Assembly (NCBI GenBank): GCA_016744335.1
Contig: JADGEO010000017.1
Span: 1 to 63,964, forward strand
Length of the DNA stretch: 63,964 nucleotides
Origin: Anaerolineales bacterium
Lineage (GTDB): Bacteria; Chloroflexota; Anaerolineae; Anaerolineales; Villigracilaceae
Direction of reading: 5' to 3'
Of the stretch, positions 41,191 to 49,620 are shown piece after piece. The number at the start of each line of letters is the position of its first letter. Position 1 is the first letter of the stretch. The notes beneath the pieces were generated by a model. The model did no database searches, was not told the origin of the DNA, and worked only from the letters and a program-made list of their open reading frames with translations. The position numbers and the translations under genes were made by a program.

Positions 41191-42252
41191 ATGTTGCCTC
41201 AAGATGGATTAAGTAATTTGCCAATGATTGACGGTCAGATTGTAACTATCGAACGCTTTTTGCTAGAAAAACAACCCGAAGATGCAAGGGGGGATTTAAC
41301 CGCCATCCTTTATGATTTGGCATTGGCGGGCAAAATTATTAGCGCACAAACACGCCGAGCGGGCTTGCTAGATGTATTAGGCTTGGCGGGCAAGGTAAAT
41401 GTTCAGGGAGAAAATCAACGCAAACTCGACCTTCTTGCAGATGATGTCATTATTCGCCTTACCGACCATACGGGCAGGTTAGCGGCACTTGTAACAGAAG
41501 AACAAAAAGAATGGCTACGAATTCCCAAAGAGTATAAAAAAGGCTCTTATGTTTTGGTCTACGATCCCCTAGACGGCTCTTCAAATATAGATACAAATAT
41601 CAGCATAGGCACTATTTTTGGCATTTACCGAGTTCTAGATAAAAAGAATCGTGGTCGCATAGAAGATTGTCTCCAACCAGGGCGGGATTTGGTTGCGGCA
41701 GGATATATTTTGTATGGTACAAGCACGATGTTGGTTTATAGTGCAGGGAAAGGGGTACATAGCTTTACCTTAGAACCATCTTTGGGCGAGTTTTTATTAT
41801 CAGAAGAAAATATGCGTTTTCCTGAAAAACCTGCTTATTACAGCTTCAACCATGCTAGTGGGCGGTATTGGACAGAAGGAATGAACCAATATATCGACTG
41901 GCTGAGAAACTCCTATAGCCCTACTTTATCTCACCGCTATATAGGCTCAATGGTCGCAGATTTTCATCGTAATTTGATTCACGGGGGCGTATTTGGCTAT
42001 CCTGCTGAAGCGAAAAAACCAGATGGAAAAATTCGACTTTTGTATGAAGCCGCTCCCTTAGCTTTTTTGGCAGAGCAAGCTGGCGGTTATGCCTCTGATG
42101 GAAATCAATCGATATTAGATATAGTCCCCACTGATATTCATCAACGTGTCCCTGTTTTTGTTGGCAACCGCGATCTGGTTGAAAAGGCAGAAGAAATGGT
42201 ATGTGGAAAATATGGACTAAAAACAGCCACGGATTTTACCGAAAAAGAATAA
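41191..42252 (+). CDS. fbp: Fructose-1,6-bisphosphatase, class I
   Basis: Hydrolyses fructose 1,6-bisphosphate to fructose 6-phosphate in gluconeogenesis, in the cytoplasm. The 353-residue protein has the metal site [19 protein letters not shown] and GTIFGIYRV, the substrate region [20 protein letters not shown] and the late metal ligand in [17 protein letters not shown]. These are class I features. The ATG at 41191 has AAAAGGAGTAAGA upstream and the gene has its own promoter. It could feed hexose phosphate into the adjacent glycan locus, but it is a housekeeping gene on its own transcript. Confidence 0.96.
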   Translation: MLPQDGLSNLPMIDGQIVTIERFLLEKQPEDARGDLTAILYDLALAGKIISAQTRRAGLLDVLGLAGKVNVQGENQRKLDLLADDVIIRLTDHTGRLAALVTEEQKEWLRIPKEYKKGSYVLVYDPLDGSSNIDTNISIGTIFGIYRVLDKKNRGRIEDCLQPGRDLVAAGYILYGTSTMLVYSAGKGVHSFTLEPSLGEFLLSEENMRFPEKPAYYSFNHASGRYWTEGMNQYIDWLRNSYSPTLSHRYIGSMVADFHRNLIHGGVFGYPAEAKKPDGKIRLLYEAAPLAFLAEQAGGYASDGNQSILDIVPTDIHQRVPVFVGNRDLVEKAEEMVCGKYGLKTATDFTEKE

Positions 42253-42293
42253 AAAAACAGCGTAAGGCGATTCTTGAATTTGAATTCTCCGTT

Positions 42294-42352
42294 TTCGTAT
42301 TGCGTAAAAGGTATTGCGTAAGGAAAAACATTACGAAATACGCAATACGAAA
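42294..42352. repeat. TATTGCGTA/TACGCAATA inverted repeat (family H)
   Basis: Arms CGTATTGCGTAAAAGG and TACGAAATACGCAATACG form an imperfect hairpin between the convergent fbp and rdgB genes. The same word, CGTATTGCGTAA, lies in frame inside the DUF2172 peptidase gene at 51414-51425. No strong terminator other than this is seen between the two genes. Confidence 0.65.
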
Positions 42353-42386
42353 TATGTGTTTCGGATAACTGTTTTTTGTAAATCGC

Positions 42387-43001
42387 CTAAGCCTTTGGTT
42401 TGCCCGTAGTTGATGGCTTTAGCAAAAAACTCTTCGCTTTTTCTAAAGCCTTAGCGCGATGGCTAAGGCGATTTTTTTCCTCTTCGCTCAACTCAGCCAT
42501 GGTGCGCCCTAGCTCAGGGAGATAAAAAACTGGGTCATAACCAAACCCGCCGGCGCCGCGTTCTTGGGGAATGATTTCTCCTTCGCAAACACCTTCGGTG
42601 AAGTGAATTTTTCCATCGGGGTGGGCAATAGCTATGGTGGCGCGAAAACATGCTGTCCACGGGCGAGAGATGGCGCGTAAGTTTTCTAACAGAAAAGCAC
42701 GACGGTCGGCATCGGTGGCATCGGGATTAGGGGCGTAGCGGGCAGAGTAAAGCCCAGGTTTGCCGTTGAGTGCATCCACCTCTAAGCCTGAGTCATCGCC
42801 AAGAGAGAGCAATCCGCTTGCTTTTGCATAGGCTTTTGCTTTTAGGGCGGAGTTTTCAGCATAAGTTTTCCCCGTTTCTTCAACTTCAAGATGGATTCCG
42901 ATATCAGCGGGGGCAATAATTTGGATGGGTAAATCTCGCAAGATAAATTGCATTTCCCGCAACTTTCCTGAATTTTGGCTTGCCAGCAATAGCTTGATCA
43001 T
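42387..43001 (-). CDS. rdgB: XTP/dITP pyrophosphatase (RdgB/HAM1)
   Basis: Removes non-canonical purine nucleoside triphosphates (XTP, dITP, ITP) by hydrolysing them to monophosphates. The 204-residue protein has KLLLASQNSGKLREM at the N-terminus, the metal site LLSLGDDSGLEVDAL, then GLYSARYAP, and the C-terminal FGYDPVFYLPELGRTMAELS with NRLSHRAKAL. The ATG at 43001 has GGAAG upstream and overlaps the queG stop by 4 bases; a frame extended 12 codons upstream is less likely. Confidence 0.95.
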   Translation of the reverse strand: MIKLLLASQNSGKLREMQFILRDLPIQIIAPADIGIHLEVEETGKTYAENSALKAKAYAKASGLLSLGDDSGLEVDALNGKPGLYSARYAPNPDATDADRRAFLLENLRAISRPWTACFRATIAIAHPDGKIHFTEGVCEGEIIPQERGAGGFGYDPVFYLPELGRTMAELSEEEKNRLSHRAKALEKAKSFLLKPSTTGKPKA

Positions 43002-44071
43002 TTTTCTTCCTTCAATTTGATTGCCCTCAACGCCCATTCGGCGTGAGTGCGGACGAGAGGCTCTATATCATCTTTGGCTTTTTCTAACACAGGGATTGCC
43101 TCTGGATTGCCCGCGTTGCCTAATGCAACAGCTATATTACGTAAGTAGCCACGCCTTTTGGCGCGTTTGACGGGGTTATTCTTAAACTTTTTATTGAATT
43201 CTTGCGGGGTGAGAGAAAATTCTTTAATTAGGTTGGGGTGAGAGTCAATCTTTCCCTCAAACCTGACAGGTCTTGAAGACCTGTCAGGTTTGGCTTTCTT
43301 GTTCCACGGACAAACTTCTTGGCAAATATCACAGCCGAAAATCAAATTGCCAAGTTTAGGACGCAATTCTTTAGGAATTTCCCCTTTATTTTCGATGCTT
43401 AGATACGAGATACAAAGATTTGCATCAATAGTGCGGTTTGGCAAAATAGCTTGGGTCGGGCAAGCGTCTAGGCAACGTGTGCAAGTGCCACAATGGTCGC
43501 TAGAGAAGGGTTCATCTGGCGGGAGTTTGATGCCGAGAAAAATTTCGGCAAGGAAGAAATAGGATCCAATTTTGGGGTTGATAAGACAAGTGTTTTTACC
43601 AATCCAACCAAGACCGGCGCGTTGGGCTAAATCTTTTTCTAGGATGGGTCCCGTATCGGTATACCAACGATTAGGGACTTCATGCCCAACTTCTTCCTCG
43701 ATAAATTCTACAAGATGGATTAGCTTTTCTTTGAGTGTAATGTGGTAGTCGTCATTCCATGCGTAGGCGGATATGCGTCCTTTGCTCCTCTTCACATCCA
43801 CTGCTGATCTAGCGGATGCAAGTTTGGGGTCAGGGTAGGGAGCGGCAAGGAGAAGAATAGATTCTGCTTCGGGGAGTATTAGTTTTGGGTTGGCGCGGCG
43901 TGTGCGAGCGCGCTCATCCGCTAAATATCCCATAGAGGCGTGTCGTCCTTCTGCTATCCAATCTAAATAATTTCTGAGGTGGGGTGGGGGTGTGGGCGCA
44001 GTGATGCCCGCGAGAACAAAGCCTTGTTTTATGGCTTCTGCTTTTATCTTAGAGGCAAGTTTTTTAGACAC
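42998..44071 (-). CDS. queG: Epoxyqueuosine reductase QueG
   Basis: A cobalamin- and iron-sulfur-dependent reductase for the last step of queuosine synthesis in tRNA. The 357-residue protein has the DUF1730 N-terminal region, two 4Fe-4S clusters (CGTCTRCLDACPTQAI and CDICQEVCPW) and a C-terminal HEAT-like segment (NIAVALGNAGNPEAIPVLEKA). The likely start is GTG at 44071 (MSKKLASK). The segment KPDRSSRPVRFEG between the second cluster and the HEAT part is encoded by a 33-base palindromic repeat (43259-43291). rdgB is coupled downstream. Confidence 0.94.
   Translation of the reverse strand: MSKKLASKIKAEAIKQGFVLAGITAPTPPPHLRNYLDWIAEGRHASMGYLADERARTRRANPKLILPEAESILLLAAPYPDPKLASARSAVDVKRSKGRISAYAWNDDYHITLKEKLIHLVEFIEEEVGHEVPNRWYTDTGPILEKDLAQRAGLGWIGKNTCLINPKIGSYFFLAEIFLGIKLPPDEPFSSDHCGTCTRCLDACPTQAILPNRTIDANLCISYLSIENKGEIPKELRPKLGNLIFGCDICQEVCPWNKKAKPDRSSRPVRFEGKIDSHPNLIKEFSLTPQEFNKKFKNNPVKRAKRRGYLRNIAVALGNAGNPEAIPVLEKAKDDIEPLVRTHAEWALRAIKLKEEK
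43259..43291 (-). repeat. In-frame AAACCTGACAGGTCTT palindrome (family G) in queG
   Basis: Perfect 16-bp arms AAACCTGACAGGTCTT and AAGACCTGTCAGGTTT with a one-base centre. It adds about eleven codons (KPDRSSRPVRF) to QueG without breaking the frame. The core is the same as the palindrome at 9907-9921. Confidence 0.85.
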
Positions 44072-44074
44072 AGT

Positions 44075-44716
44075 TTAGCGAACGACTATAGAAACGTAGA
44101 AAAATTCGCCAAAATTTACCCCTGCTATATTTGCCATACGCCAATAACTTTGGTATTCGCCAACCTCAATAGGCGCGGTTAAGACAACAGTTACCTCGAC
44201 TGTTTCTTCGGGGGCAACGCTTGTTGAGAGGGGGCGAGGTTGTCCACTCATTTTTTCGTCATAACCAAATACCAGTTGATAGCCTTCTTGCCATGTACAG
44301 GTGCCTGTGTTTTTGATAAGCCAAGTTTTTTCAAAATGTTGGCCGGGTACCATTTCTGTTCCGTCTATTACGCTAATATCGGTAACGTAGGCGGCGTTAT
44401 CGCAAAATTCATCGGTAGGCGGTACTTCAGTTAGCACAGTGGCTGTTGCGGATGGGGTTTCTGTAAAAGTTGGGGTGGCTGTTCTGATTGATGTGGGAAC
44501 ACTCGTTGCTGTTAAGACGGCTTGTGTATTTGTAGCTATTGCATCTGGGGTTGCGCTATTCACTGCCGCTGTTTGGGTTAGTTCTGCAATAACAGTTTCT
44601 GCCGCCATTGTATAAAGCGCGTTTATATCTGCTGTAGGGGAGGCGGGTGTGTTACCCCCACAGGCGGTTAGTAGGATGGCAAGAATGAAGAATAGGGTAA
44701 AAACTTTTCTTTTCAT
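44075..44716 (-). CDS. Lipoprotein with NBR1-type Ig-like domain
   Basis: A 213-residue predicted lipoprotein: a signal peptide ends in LLTAC with Cys19, then a Thr/Ala/Pro-rich stalk (residues 20-105) and a C-terminal domain of about 100 residues. The latter has HFEKTWLIKNTGTCTWQEGY, WRMANIAGVNFGEFFYVSI, a pattern of the NBR1-like four-tryptophan Ig fold often seen in Chloroflexota exported proteins. AGGAGG precedes the ATG at 44716. Its partner is unknown. The neighbouring minus-strand gene encodes a paralogue. Confidence 0.8.
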   Translation of the reverse strand: MKRKVFTLFFILAILLTACGGNTPASPTADINALYTMAAETVIAELTQTAAVNSATPDAIATNTQAVLTATSVPTSIRTATPTFTETPSATATVLTEVPPTDEFCDNAAYVTDISVIDGTEMVPGQHFEKTWLIKNTGTCTWQEGYQLVFGYDEKMSGQPRPLSTSVAPEETVEVTVVLTAPIEVGEYQSYWRMANIAGVNFGEFFYVSIVVR

Positions 44717-44742
44717 AAAACCTCCTGAAATGCAATACAGCA

Positions 44743-44779
44743 AAGCCTAAGTTTCAGGCACTGTCTGAAACTTAGGCTT
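44743..44779. repeat. CCTAAGTTTCAG hairpin between lipoprotein genes
   Basis: 15-bp perfect arms (AAGCCTAAGTTTCAG and CTGAAACTTAGGCTT) with a 7-base loop. It lies just after the stop of the second lipoprotein gene and before the Shine-Dalgarno of the first. The T-run is short, so termination is possible but not certain. Confidence 0.7.
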
Positions 44780-44793
44780 ATTAGCTCAAGATG

Positions 44794-45531
44794 CTAGGGG
44801 TCTACAACATCAATTTTTGCGCAAAGATAGCCGCCAAAGAGAACGCCGCGGTCATTCATCATCATAAAACAGGTTTCGTAACCTTCACCAACCGAATTGG
44901 GGGAGGTTAGGTGTGCGCCAACATCAACGGTTTCTCCAGGTGAAACAAGCGTGTCTAATTCCCAAGCAGGGTTGGCGGCATCAAGTACACGAGAGTTCGC
45001 AACAGGAACGAGTTTGTAACCACTATCCCAAGTGCAGGTGCCAGCGTTTTGAATACGCCAAATTTTATAGAAATTGATTCCGCCAAGTTCGAAGTCTGTG
45101 CCATCAGGAATGGTGACATCTAATGGGCTTCCGTATAGCATTGCATCGCACTTATCGCCACTATCGAGTGTTGCGGTAGGAACGAGCGTTAGGACACTAG
45201 GCGTTAAAGTTGGGACACCGGCTGGTAGCGTTGCGGTAGGTCCTCCAACACCTGTTGGGCTTGCTAAAGGCGTTTGCCCAATATCAATGGGTGTAGCTGT
45301 TGCAGGCAATGTGGGTGCCACAGTTGGCGGGGCTGGGGTGGGCGAAAACGATACGGCTGTTTCTGTGAGTTGTGCACCTACAGTTGCCGCCGCAGAGGTA
45401 AAAATAGCACTTGGGTCTACTGTTGCTTCTCCATCTGCTTCAGCTTCACCAGCTGTTTGCCCTCCGCAAGCGGAAAGGGTTAATGCTAAAACGACCAAAA
45501 TAAATAACCACGTTTTTTTTGTTGTATTCAT
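44794..45531 (-). CDS. Lipoprotein with NBR1-type Ig-like domain, paralogue
   Basis: A 245-residue lipoprotein with signal peptide ending in LTLSAC (Cys22), an acidic and Thr/Pro-rich stalk to about residue 130, and a domain with DFELGGINFYKIWRIQNAGT then CTWDSGYKLVPV and CFMMMNDRGVLFGGYLCAKI, like the paralogue downstream. GGAGAAAATT precedes the ATG at 45531. Stalk composition, not function, is what the sequence shows: it probably holds the Ig-like domain away from the membrane. Confidence 0.78.
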   Translation of the reverse strand: MNTTKKTWLFILVVLALTLSACGGQTAGEAEADGEATVDPSAIFTSAAATVGAQLTETAVSFSPTPAPPTVAPTLPATATPIDIGQTPLASPTGVGGPTATLPAGVPTLTPSVLTLVPTATLDSGDKCDAMLYGSPLDVTIPDGTDFELGGINFYKIWRIQNAGTCTWDSGYKLVPVANSRVLDAANPAWELDTLVSPGETVDVGAHLTSPNSVGEGYETCFMMMNDRGVLFGGYLCAKIDVVDP

Positions 45532-45654
45532 AATTTTCTCCATACACAAAGTTGTACTTTTCTGTATTATAGCCTCCTTTTTTGAGGGTAAGGCTAGTCT
45601 TTTTTCAGTATCTCTTCAAATATAACGAATTCTTATCTCTACTTGTTCCCAAAA

Positions 45655-46695
45655 TTAGGGATTAACACCTGTCAAAATTTGCCCAGCTTGTAATTGTTCG
45701 AGAACTACTTCGGCGTTGGCTTGCTTTCCCGCATCAAGGTGCTCGGCGTTTATATCTGCCAAAATAAGCGGGGCGGCAACTGTAATGCCACCTACGCCGG
45801 CAACAAGCTGGGGCCAAGCAGATTCTATTGCCTGAAAGGGATCGGGTTGAATTGTTGTGACCCAATTCCCATATTTTTTAGTAGGTGAAGCCTCACCAAT
45901 AAGCAATATGCCGTTACTAGAGAGATAGGTTAATAACTCAGGTGTAGTAAATAGGGAATCTGCAAACATGGTCTCAACTTCACGTTGAATAATAAGAAAA
46001 TCTGAATACGCGTTATAAGTTACTGGGTCTTCATCTAAGGGCACTTGTATAAATTGTGGGTAGCAAGGTGCAGTTCTGCACCAAGCGGGATAGATAAAGG
46101 CTTCACAAGTGCCACAATAATACTCCTTCCCATTAGTATATGCGGTTTTGTCCATTTCGCCTTGTGTGTCACTCGTAAGCATTGCGCCAACGCGATAATC
46201 TTCAGTAATCATTGCAGAGATATACCCTGCAATAAAGGCAACAATATCAGGGCGGTTCGTATCTGCAACAACGCTTAAGTTCCCACCTGCAACCATATCG
46301 GGAATATTAACAGAAAGAAATTGCGCTTGAGGCGCGGCGGGGGCTAAAGTCATTAGCCCAGGGTCTGGGGGCAAAACGATAACCACGCGCAAAGAGGGTT
46401 CTAAATCTTCCACCGTGAGCGTATTACGTACCTGAAAACGCATCCCTGAGCTTTGAGCAAGGTTATAAACAAGTGCCTGATAAGCATCAGAAGTTTCCTG
46501 ATCCATATCTGCGGGAAGCACAAGTAATGCTAAGGGAATAGCTGGCGTGGGCGTCAATACCACTTCAGGAACGGCTGTTTCTGTAGGGGCTAAGGTTGGT
46601 GGCAATGGCTCAGCACTTTCTGGTTCTTCGGCACCGCCGCATCCTGTTATTATTAAAGTAGCAATGAGCAAAAGTAAAACAAATTGTTTTTTCAT
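45655..46695 (-). CDS. Lipoprotein resembling BMP/periplasmic-binding proteins
   Basis: A 346-residue lipoprotein: signal peptide MKKQFVLLLLIATLIITGCG with Cys19, a short Pro/Thr linker, then an alpha/beta domain with PLALLVLPADMDQETSDAYQ, RVVIVLPPDPGLMTLAP, FIAGYISAMITEDYRVGAML and ILLIGEASPTKKYGNWVTTI. The last two resemble BMP-family (Med) nucleoside-binding lipoproteins, in which AGYxAG and VG-type strands recur. Two cysteine pairs lie in YYCGTCEAF and WCRTAPCY. No permease gene is adjacent. The ATG at 46695 has AAGGAGA upstream. Confidence 0.68.
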   Translation of the reverse strand: MKKQFVLLLLIATLIITGCGGAEEPESAEPLPPTLAPTETAVPEVVLTPTPAIPLALLVLPADMDQETSDAYQALVYNLAQSSGMRFQVRNTLTVEDLEPSLRVVIVLPPDPGLMTLAPAAPQAQFLSVNIPDMVAGGNLSVVADTNRPDIVAFIAGYISAMITEDYRVGAMLTSDTQGEMDKTAYTNGKEYYCGTCEAFIYPAWCRTAPCYPQFIQVPLDEDPVTYNAYSDFLIIQREVETMFADSLFTTPELLTYLSSNGILLIGEASPTKKYGNWVTTIQPDPFQAIESAWPQLVAGVGGITVAAPLILADINAEHLDAGKQANAEVVLEQLQAGQILTGVNP

Positions 46696-47027
46696 CAAAA
46701 AATCTCCTTCATAAGCTTTTTTCAATTTTACACTATTGCGGGATTTAAAATAAGAACCTGTTTTTTTCGAAGTCGGGAGACTTCAGACACCGTTCTTGAT
46801 TTTGATGATAAAGGACCGCACCGCGCTTGACCCTATCTTGCGTGCGTTTATTGGGCATTACTTGGGCGTGAACTTCTTCCCGCATCACTGCGCCGTATTA
46901 TATTAGGTTTCTCTAAAACACGCCGCAAGGACGACGACTAGAGCACTTATACAAGATGTCTATTTTTACTCGGTTAAGATATTAAGCAATCGCCCTAAAA
47001 ATATCCCAAATAATAGCTTTTGCGCGT
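46696..47027. other. Intergenic region with repeat words and a 33-codon fragment
   Basis: No full gene is seen. A 33-codon plus-strand frame at 46805-46906 begins MIKDRTALDPILRAFIGHYL and has a protein-like composition but no Shine-Dalgarno and no partner, so it may be a decayed fragment. At 46921-46950 the words GGACGACGACTAGAGCA echo GGACAGCGACTAGAGCA at 13619. Confidence 0.35.
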
Positions 47028-47033
47028 TATAAT
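47028..47033 (+). promoter_or_regulatory. Leaderless -10 element of the M23 peptidase gene
   Basis: Consensus TATAAT ends six bases before the ATG at 47040, placing the expected transcription start on the A of the start codon. No Shine-Dalgarno is present; the -35 region is weak. Confidence 0.55.
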
Positions 47034-47039
47034 TATTTT

Positions 47040-47738
47040 ATGGCAAGAAAATTGATATTCTCTACACTCGTTGTTGGTTGCATTGTTGGCGGCTATCTCA
47101 TCTATCGTAGTATGCAGTCTTCGGGCGCACGCTCTGTGCAGGTTGTACGCTGGTTTAATAACCCCGAACAACACAGCGATTGGGAAATTCTGCAAGGTGA
47201 GCGTTGTGGTGATGCCCCTTTTATTCTCCCCACCGATGGCATTATTGGCTATGTCTGGGATGATTCTTTTCGCCCCGGTCATCGGCACCAGGGTTTAGAT
47301 ATTTTCGGCGGGAAAGGCCTCGGCGTAACTCCCGTGATTGCGGCTTATGATGGCTATCTGACGCGAAAACAGGATTGGACATCTGCTGTTATTATACGCG
47401 TTCCCAACGATCCCCTATATCCCGAACGGCAAATTTGGCTCTACTATGCCCATATGGCAGACGCGGCTGGTAACTCTTATATTGTAGATGCCTTCCCGCG
47501 CGGCACCACAGAAGTCAAAATCCCGGCGGGGACATTGCTCGGTTATCAGGGTAATTATTCGGGAGATCCTGTGAACCCAACAGGCATTCATCTTCACTTT
47601 TCTATTGTGAAAGATGATGGCTATGGTAACTTTCTGAACGAAACAGATATTAATAATACCTATGATCCTTCTCCTTATTTAGGGATGGAACTAAACGCCA
47701 ATAATAATCCTGACGAAATCCCGACTTGTAAAGAATAG
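47040..47738 (+). CDS. M23 (LytM-type) metallopeptidase
   Basis: A predicted envelope peptidoglycan endopeptidase of 232 residues. An N-terminal membrane anchor or signal (residues 5-22) is followed by the zinc-binding HxxxD in GHRHQGLDIFG (His83, Asp87) and the HLHF motif in TGIHLHFSIV. The catalytic groove strands GYLTRKQDWTSAVIIRV and IWLYYAHM are family-like. The C-terminal tail PSPYLGMELNANNNPDEIP is unstructured. It is transcribed apart from its neighbours and appears leaderless. Confidence 0.9.
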   Translation: MARKLIFSTLVVGCIVGGYLIYRSMQSSGARSVQVVRWFNNPEQHSDWEILQGERCGDAPFILPTDGIIGYVWDDSFRPGHRHQGLDIFGGKGLGVTPVIAAYDGYLTRKQDWTSAVIIRVPNDPLYPERQIWLYYAHMADAAGNSYIVDAFPRGTTEVKIPAGTLLGYQGNYSGDPVNPTGIHLHFSIVKDDGYGNFLNETDINNTYDPSPYLGMELNANNNPDEIPTCKE

Positions 47739-47754
47739 CGACTATCAAAAACTG

Positions 47755-47797
47755 CTCAGAGGAACCCGTTCCCTTCAAGGGAACGGGTTCCTCTGAG
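47755..47797. repeat. Perfect CCGTTCCCTTCAAGGGAACGG hairpin core (family F)
   Basis: Perfect 21-bp arms, from CTCAGAGGAACCCGTTCCC on the left to GGGTTCCTCTGAG at the right end, with a one-base centre. The inner core is shared with copies at 17085 and 54623; the outer arm is different but fully complementary. It has no T-run. Confidence 0.85.
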
Positions 47798-47830
47798 TAA
47801 AGAGCATTTTTATATGATTGTGGACAAATT

Positions 47831-48502
47831 ATGAATTTCAAAAATAAAGTAGTTTTAATTACTGGCGCAGGGCGTGGGTATGGGCGCGAAGTCGCCAAAG
47901 CCTTTGCAGAGCAAGGTGCGCGCCTTGCCCTTAATGATATTTCCCCACTCAACTTAAAACGTTTAGCTAAAGAGATTGAAGATACTGGCGGGGAGGCAAA
48001 AGTCTATGTGCAAGATATTGCTAAAAAAGTCCCCGTGCAGGGATTGGCGATGCACGTTGAAGACGATTTTGGGAAGATTGATATTCTTATCAACTATTCT
48101 GCGGTTGCGCCAAAGAAAACGCTCCTTGAAATGGATGAGTGGGATTGGCAACGTACGCTTTTGGTCAATCTCTCTGCACCATTTTTGATGACCCAATCTG
48201 TGGGTAGAATGATGAAAGAGAGCGGTGGCGGCGTTATTGTGAATCTCATCCCTCTTGATGGACGTTGGGATAAAGATGGTGGCACTGCGTATCTCTCCAG
48301 CACGTTGGGGATGGTGGGACTCACGCATCAAGCCGCGCGCGAACTCGCCGCGGATCACGTTCGAGTACACGCGGTTGCCACGGGAATCCCTCAACTGCAT
48401 CAGGCGGCAGAAGGGCATCCATCCCACTTTATTGAAGCAGTTTTATATTTATGTGATGATAAACAAGAAGAACTAGCAGGAGAAATCATCAACATTTTGT
48501 AG
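47831..48502 (+). CDS. SDR-family protein lacking the catalytic Lys
   Basis: A 223-residue short-chain dehydrogenase-like protein. The cofactor motif [16 protein letters not shown] and acidic LALNDISP are intact, and the NNA-like region is INYSAVAP. At the active site the usual YxxxK reads YLSST, so the catalytic Lys is replaced by Thr, and the catalytic Ser segment reads IVNLIPLDG. It is therefore probably not a standard oxidoreductase. It lies 28 bases before the aldo/keto reductase gene and is likely co-transcribed. Confidence 0.8.
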   Translation: MNFKNKVVLITGAGRGYGREVAKAFAEQGARLALNDISPLNLKRLAKEIEDTGGEAKVYVQDIAKKVPVQGLAMHVEDDFGKIDILINYSAVAPKKTLLEMDEWDWQRTLLVNLSAPFLMTQSVGRMMKESGGGVIVNLIPLDGRWDKDGGTAYLSSTLGMVGLTHQAARELAADHVRVHAVATGIPQLHQAAEGHPSHFIEAVLYLCDDKQEELAGEIINIL

Positions 48503-48530
48503 TGAGGGTTCTAGCCCTCGAGGAGTTAAT

Positions 48531-49523
48531 ATGGAATACAGGCGTTTGGGTTCATCGGGGTTGCAGGTTTCTGCGCTATCTTTTGGCGCATGGGTTACTT
48601 TTGGCTCGCAAATTGGCGAAGAGGTGGCGCAAGATATGATGCAAGCCGCTATCGATGCAGGCGTAAATTTTTTCGATAATGCCGAAGTTTACGCAGGTGG
48701 GCAGGCAGAGACGATCATGGGCAATGTGGTCAAAAAAGCAGGCTGGAAACGCTCTGATTTGGTCTTTTCGACCAAAATTTTCTGGGGCGGCGAGGGCGTA
48801 AACGATAAAGGTTTATCTCGCAAGCATATTATTGAAGGCGTAGATGCCGCACTGGAACGCCTGCAAATGGATTATGTTGATTTGGTTTTCGCACATCGCC
48901 CAGATATGCACACCCCCGTTGAAGAAACGGTGCGGGCTTTTAACCACGTTATTGAGCAAGGTAAAGCCTTTTATTGGGGAACGAGCGAATGGAGCGCGAT
49001 GCAGATTATGGAAGCGCACGCGGTCGCGCGTGATTTGGGCTTGATACCGCCTACAATGGAACAACCTCAGTATCACATGTTCCACCGTGAGCGTGTAGAA
49101 GTGGAATATGCGCGTCTCTATCAAGAAGTTGGGATGGGAACGACAATCTGGTCGCCCTTGGCGAGCGGCTTGCTAACTGGCAAATATAACGAAGGGATGC
49201 CCAAAGGGACGCGTACCAGTCTTGAGGGGTACGAGTGGCTCCGTAAAAACTTTACTGATGAAACCGCAATTGAGAATATCGTCAAAGTTGGCAAATTAAT
49301 GCCCATTGCCGAAGAGATTGGTTGTACTATGGCACAACTTGCCTTGGCGTGGACGTTGAAAAACCCCAATATCAGCACGACAATTACGGGCGCATCTCGC
49401 GTAGAGCAAGTAGTTGAAAATATGAAGGCAATTGATTATGTTGAGAAACTAACGCCAGATGTCATGGAAAAAATTGATGAGATTTTAGAGAATAAGCCCA
49501 AAGCTGAAACAGATTGGCGATAA
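48531..49523 (+). CDS. Aldo/keto reductase (KCNAB/YghZ-like)
   Basis: An NADPH-dependent carbonyl reductase of 330 residues. The tetrad is visible as Asp49 and Tyr54 ([14 protein letters not shown]), Lys82 (FSTKIFWGG) and His122 ([12 protein letters not shown]). The cofactor-binding region is [16 protein letters not shown]. The [10 protein letters not shown] motif and [14 protein letters not shown] are those of potassium-channel beta-subunit-like reductases. GAGGAG precedes the ATG. A strong terminator at 49563-49601 follows. Confidence 0.93.
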   Translation: MEYRRLGSSGLQVSALSFGAWVTFGSQIGEEVAQDMMQAAIDAGVNFFDNAEVYAGGQAETIMGNVVKKAGWKRSDLVFSTKIFWGGEGVNDKGLSRKHIIEGVDAALERLQMDYVDLVFAHRPDMHTPVEETVRAFNHVIEQGKAFYWGTSEWSAMQIMEAHAVARDLGLIPPTMEQPQYHMFHRERVEVEYARLYQEVGMGTTIWSPLASGLLTGKYNEGMPKGTRTSLEGYEWLRKNFTDETAIENIVKVGKLMPIAEEIGCTMAQLALAWTLKNPNISTTITGASRVEQVVENMKAIDYVEKLTPDVMEKIDEILENKPKAETDWR

Positions 49524-49562
49524 AGACTTGTCACCGATGTTTTAAGTTTTAACTGTGCAAAT

Positions 49563-49601
49563 AAAAACGCCCCATTTCTTCTAAAGAAATGGGGCGTTTT
49601 T
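49563..49601. terminator. Bidirectional terminator after the aldo/keto reductase gene
   Basis: A perfect 18-bp stem, AAAAACGCCCCATTTCTT and AAGAAATGGGGCGTTTTT, with a 3-base loop and T-runs on both strands. It serves the convergent gene at 49621-50247 as well. Confidence 0.92.
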
Positions 49602-49620
49602 GATTCCTTAAGATGTAGTG

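Noticed and set aside
45074..45625. 183-codon frame antisense to a lipoprotein gene
   Set aside because: Its Val/Gly/Ala/Pro composition mirrors the T/P-rich stalk on the other strand.
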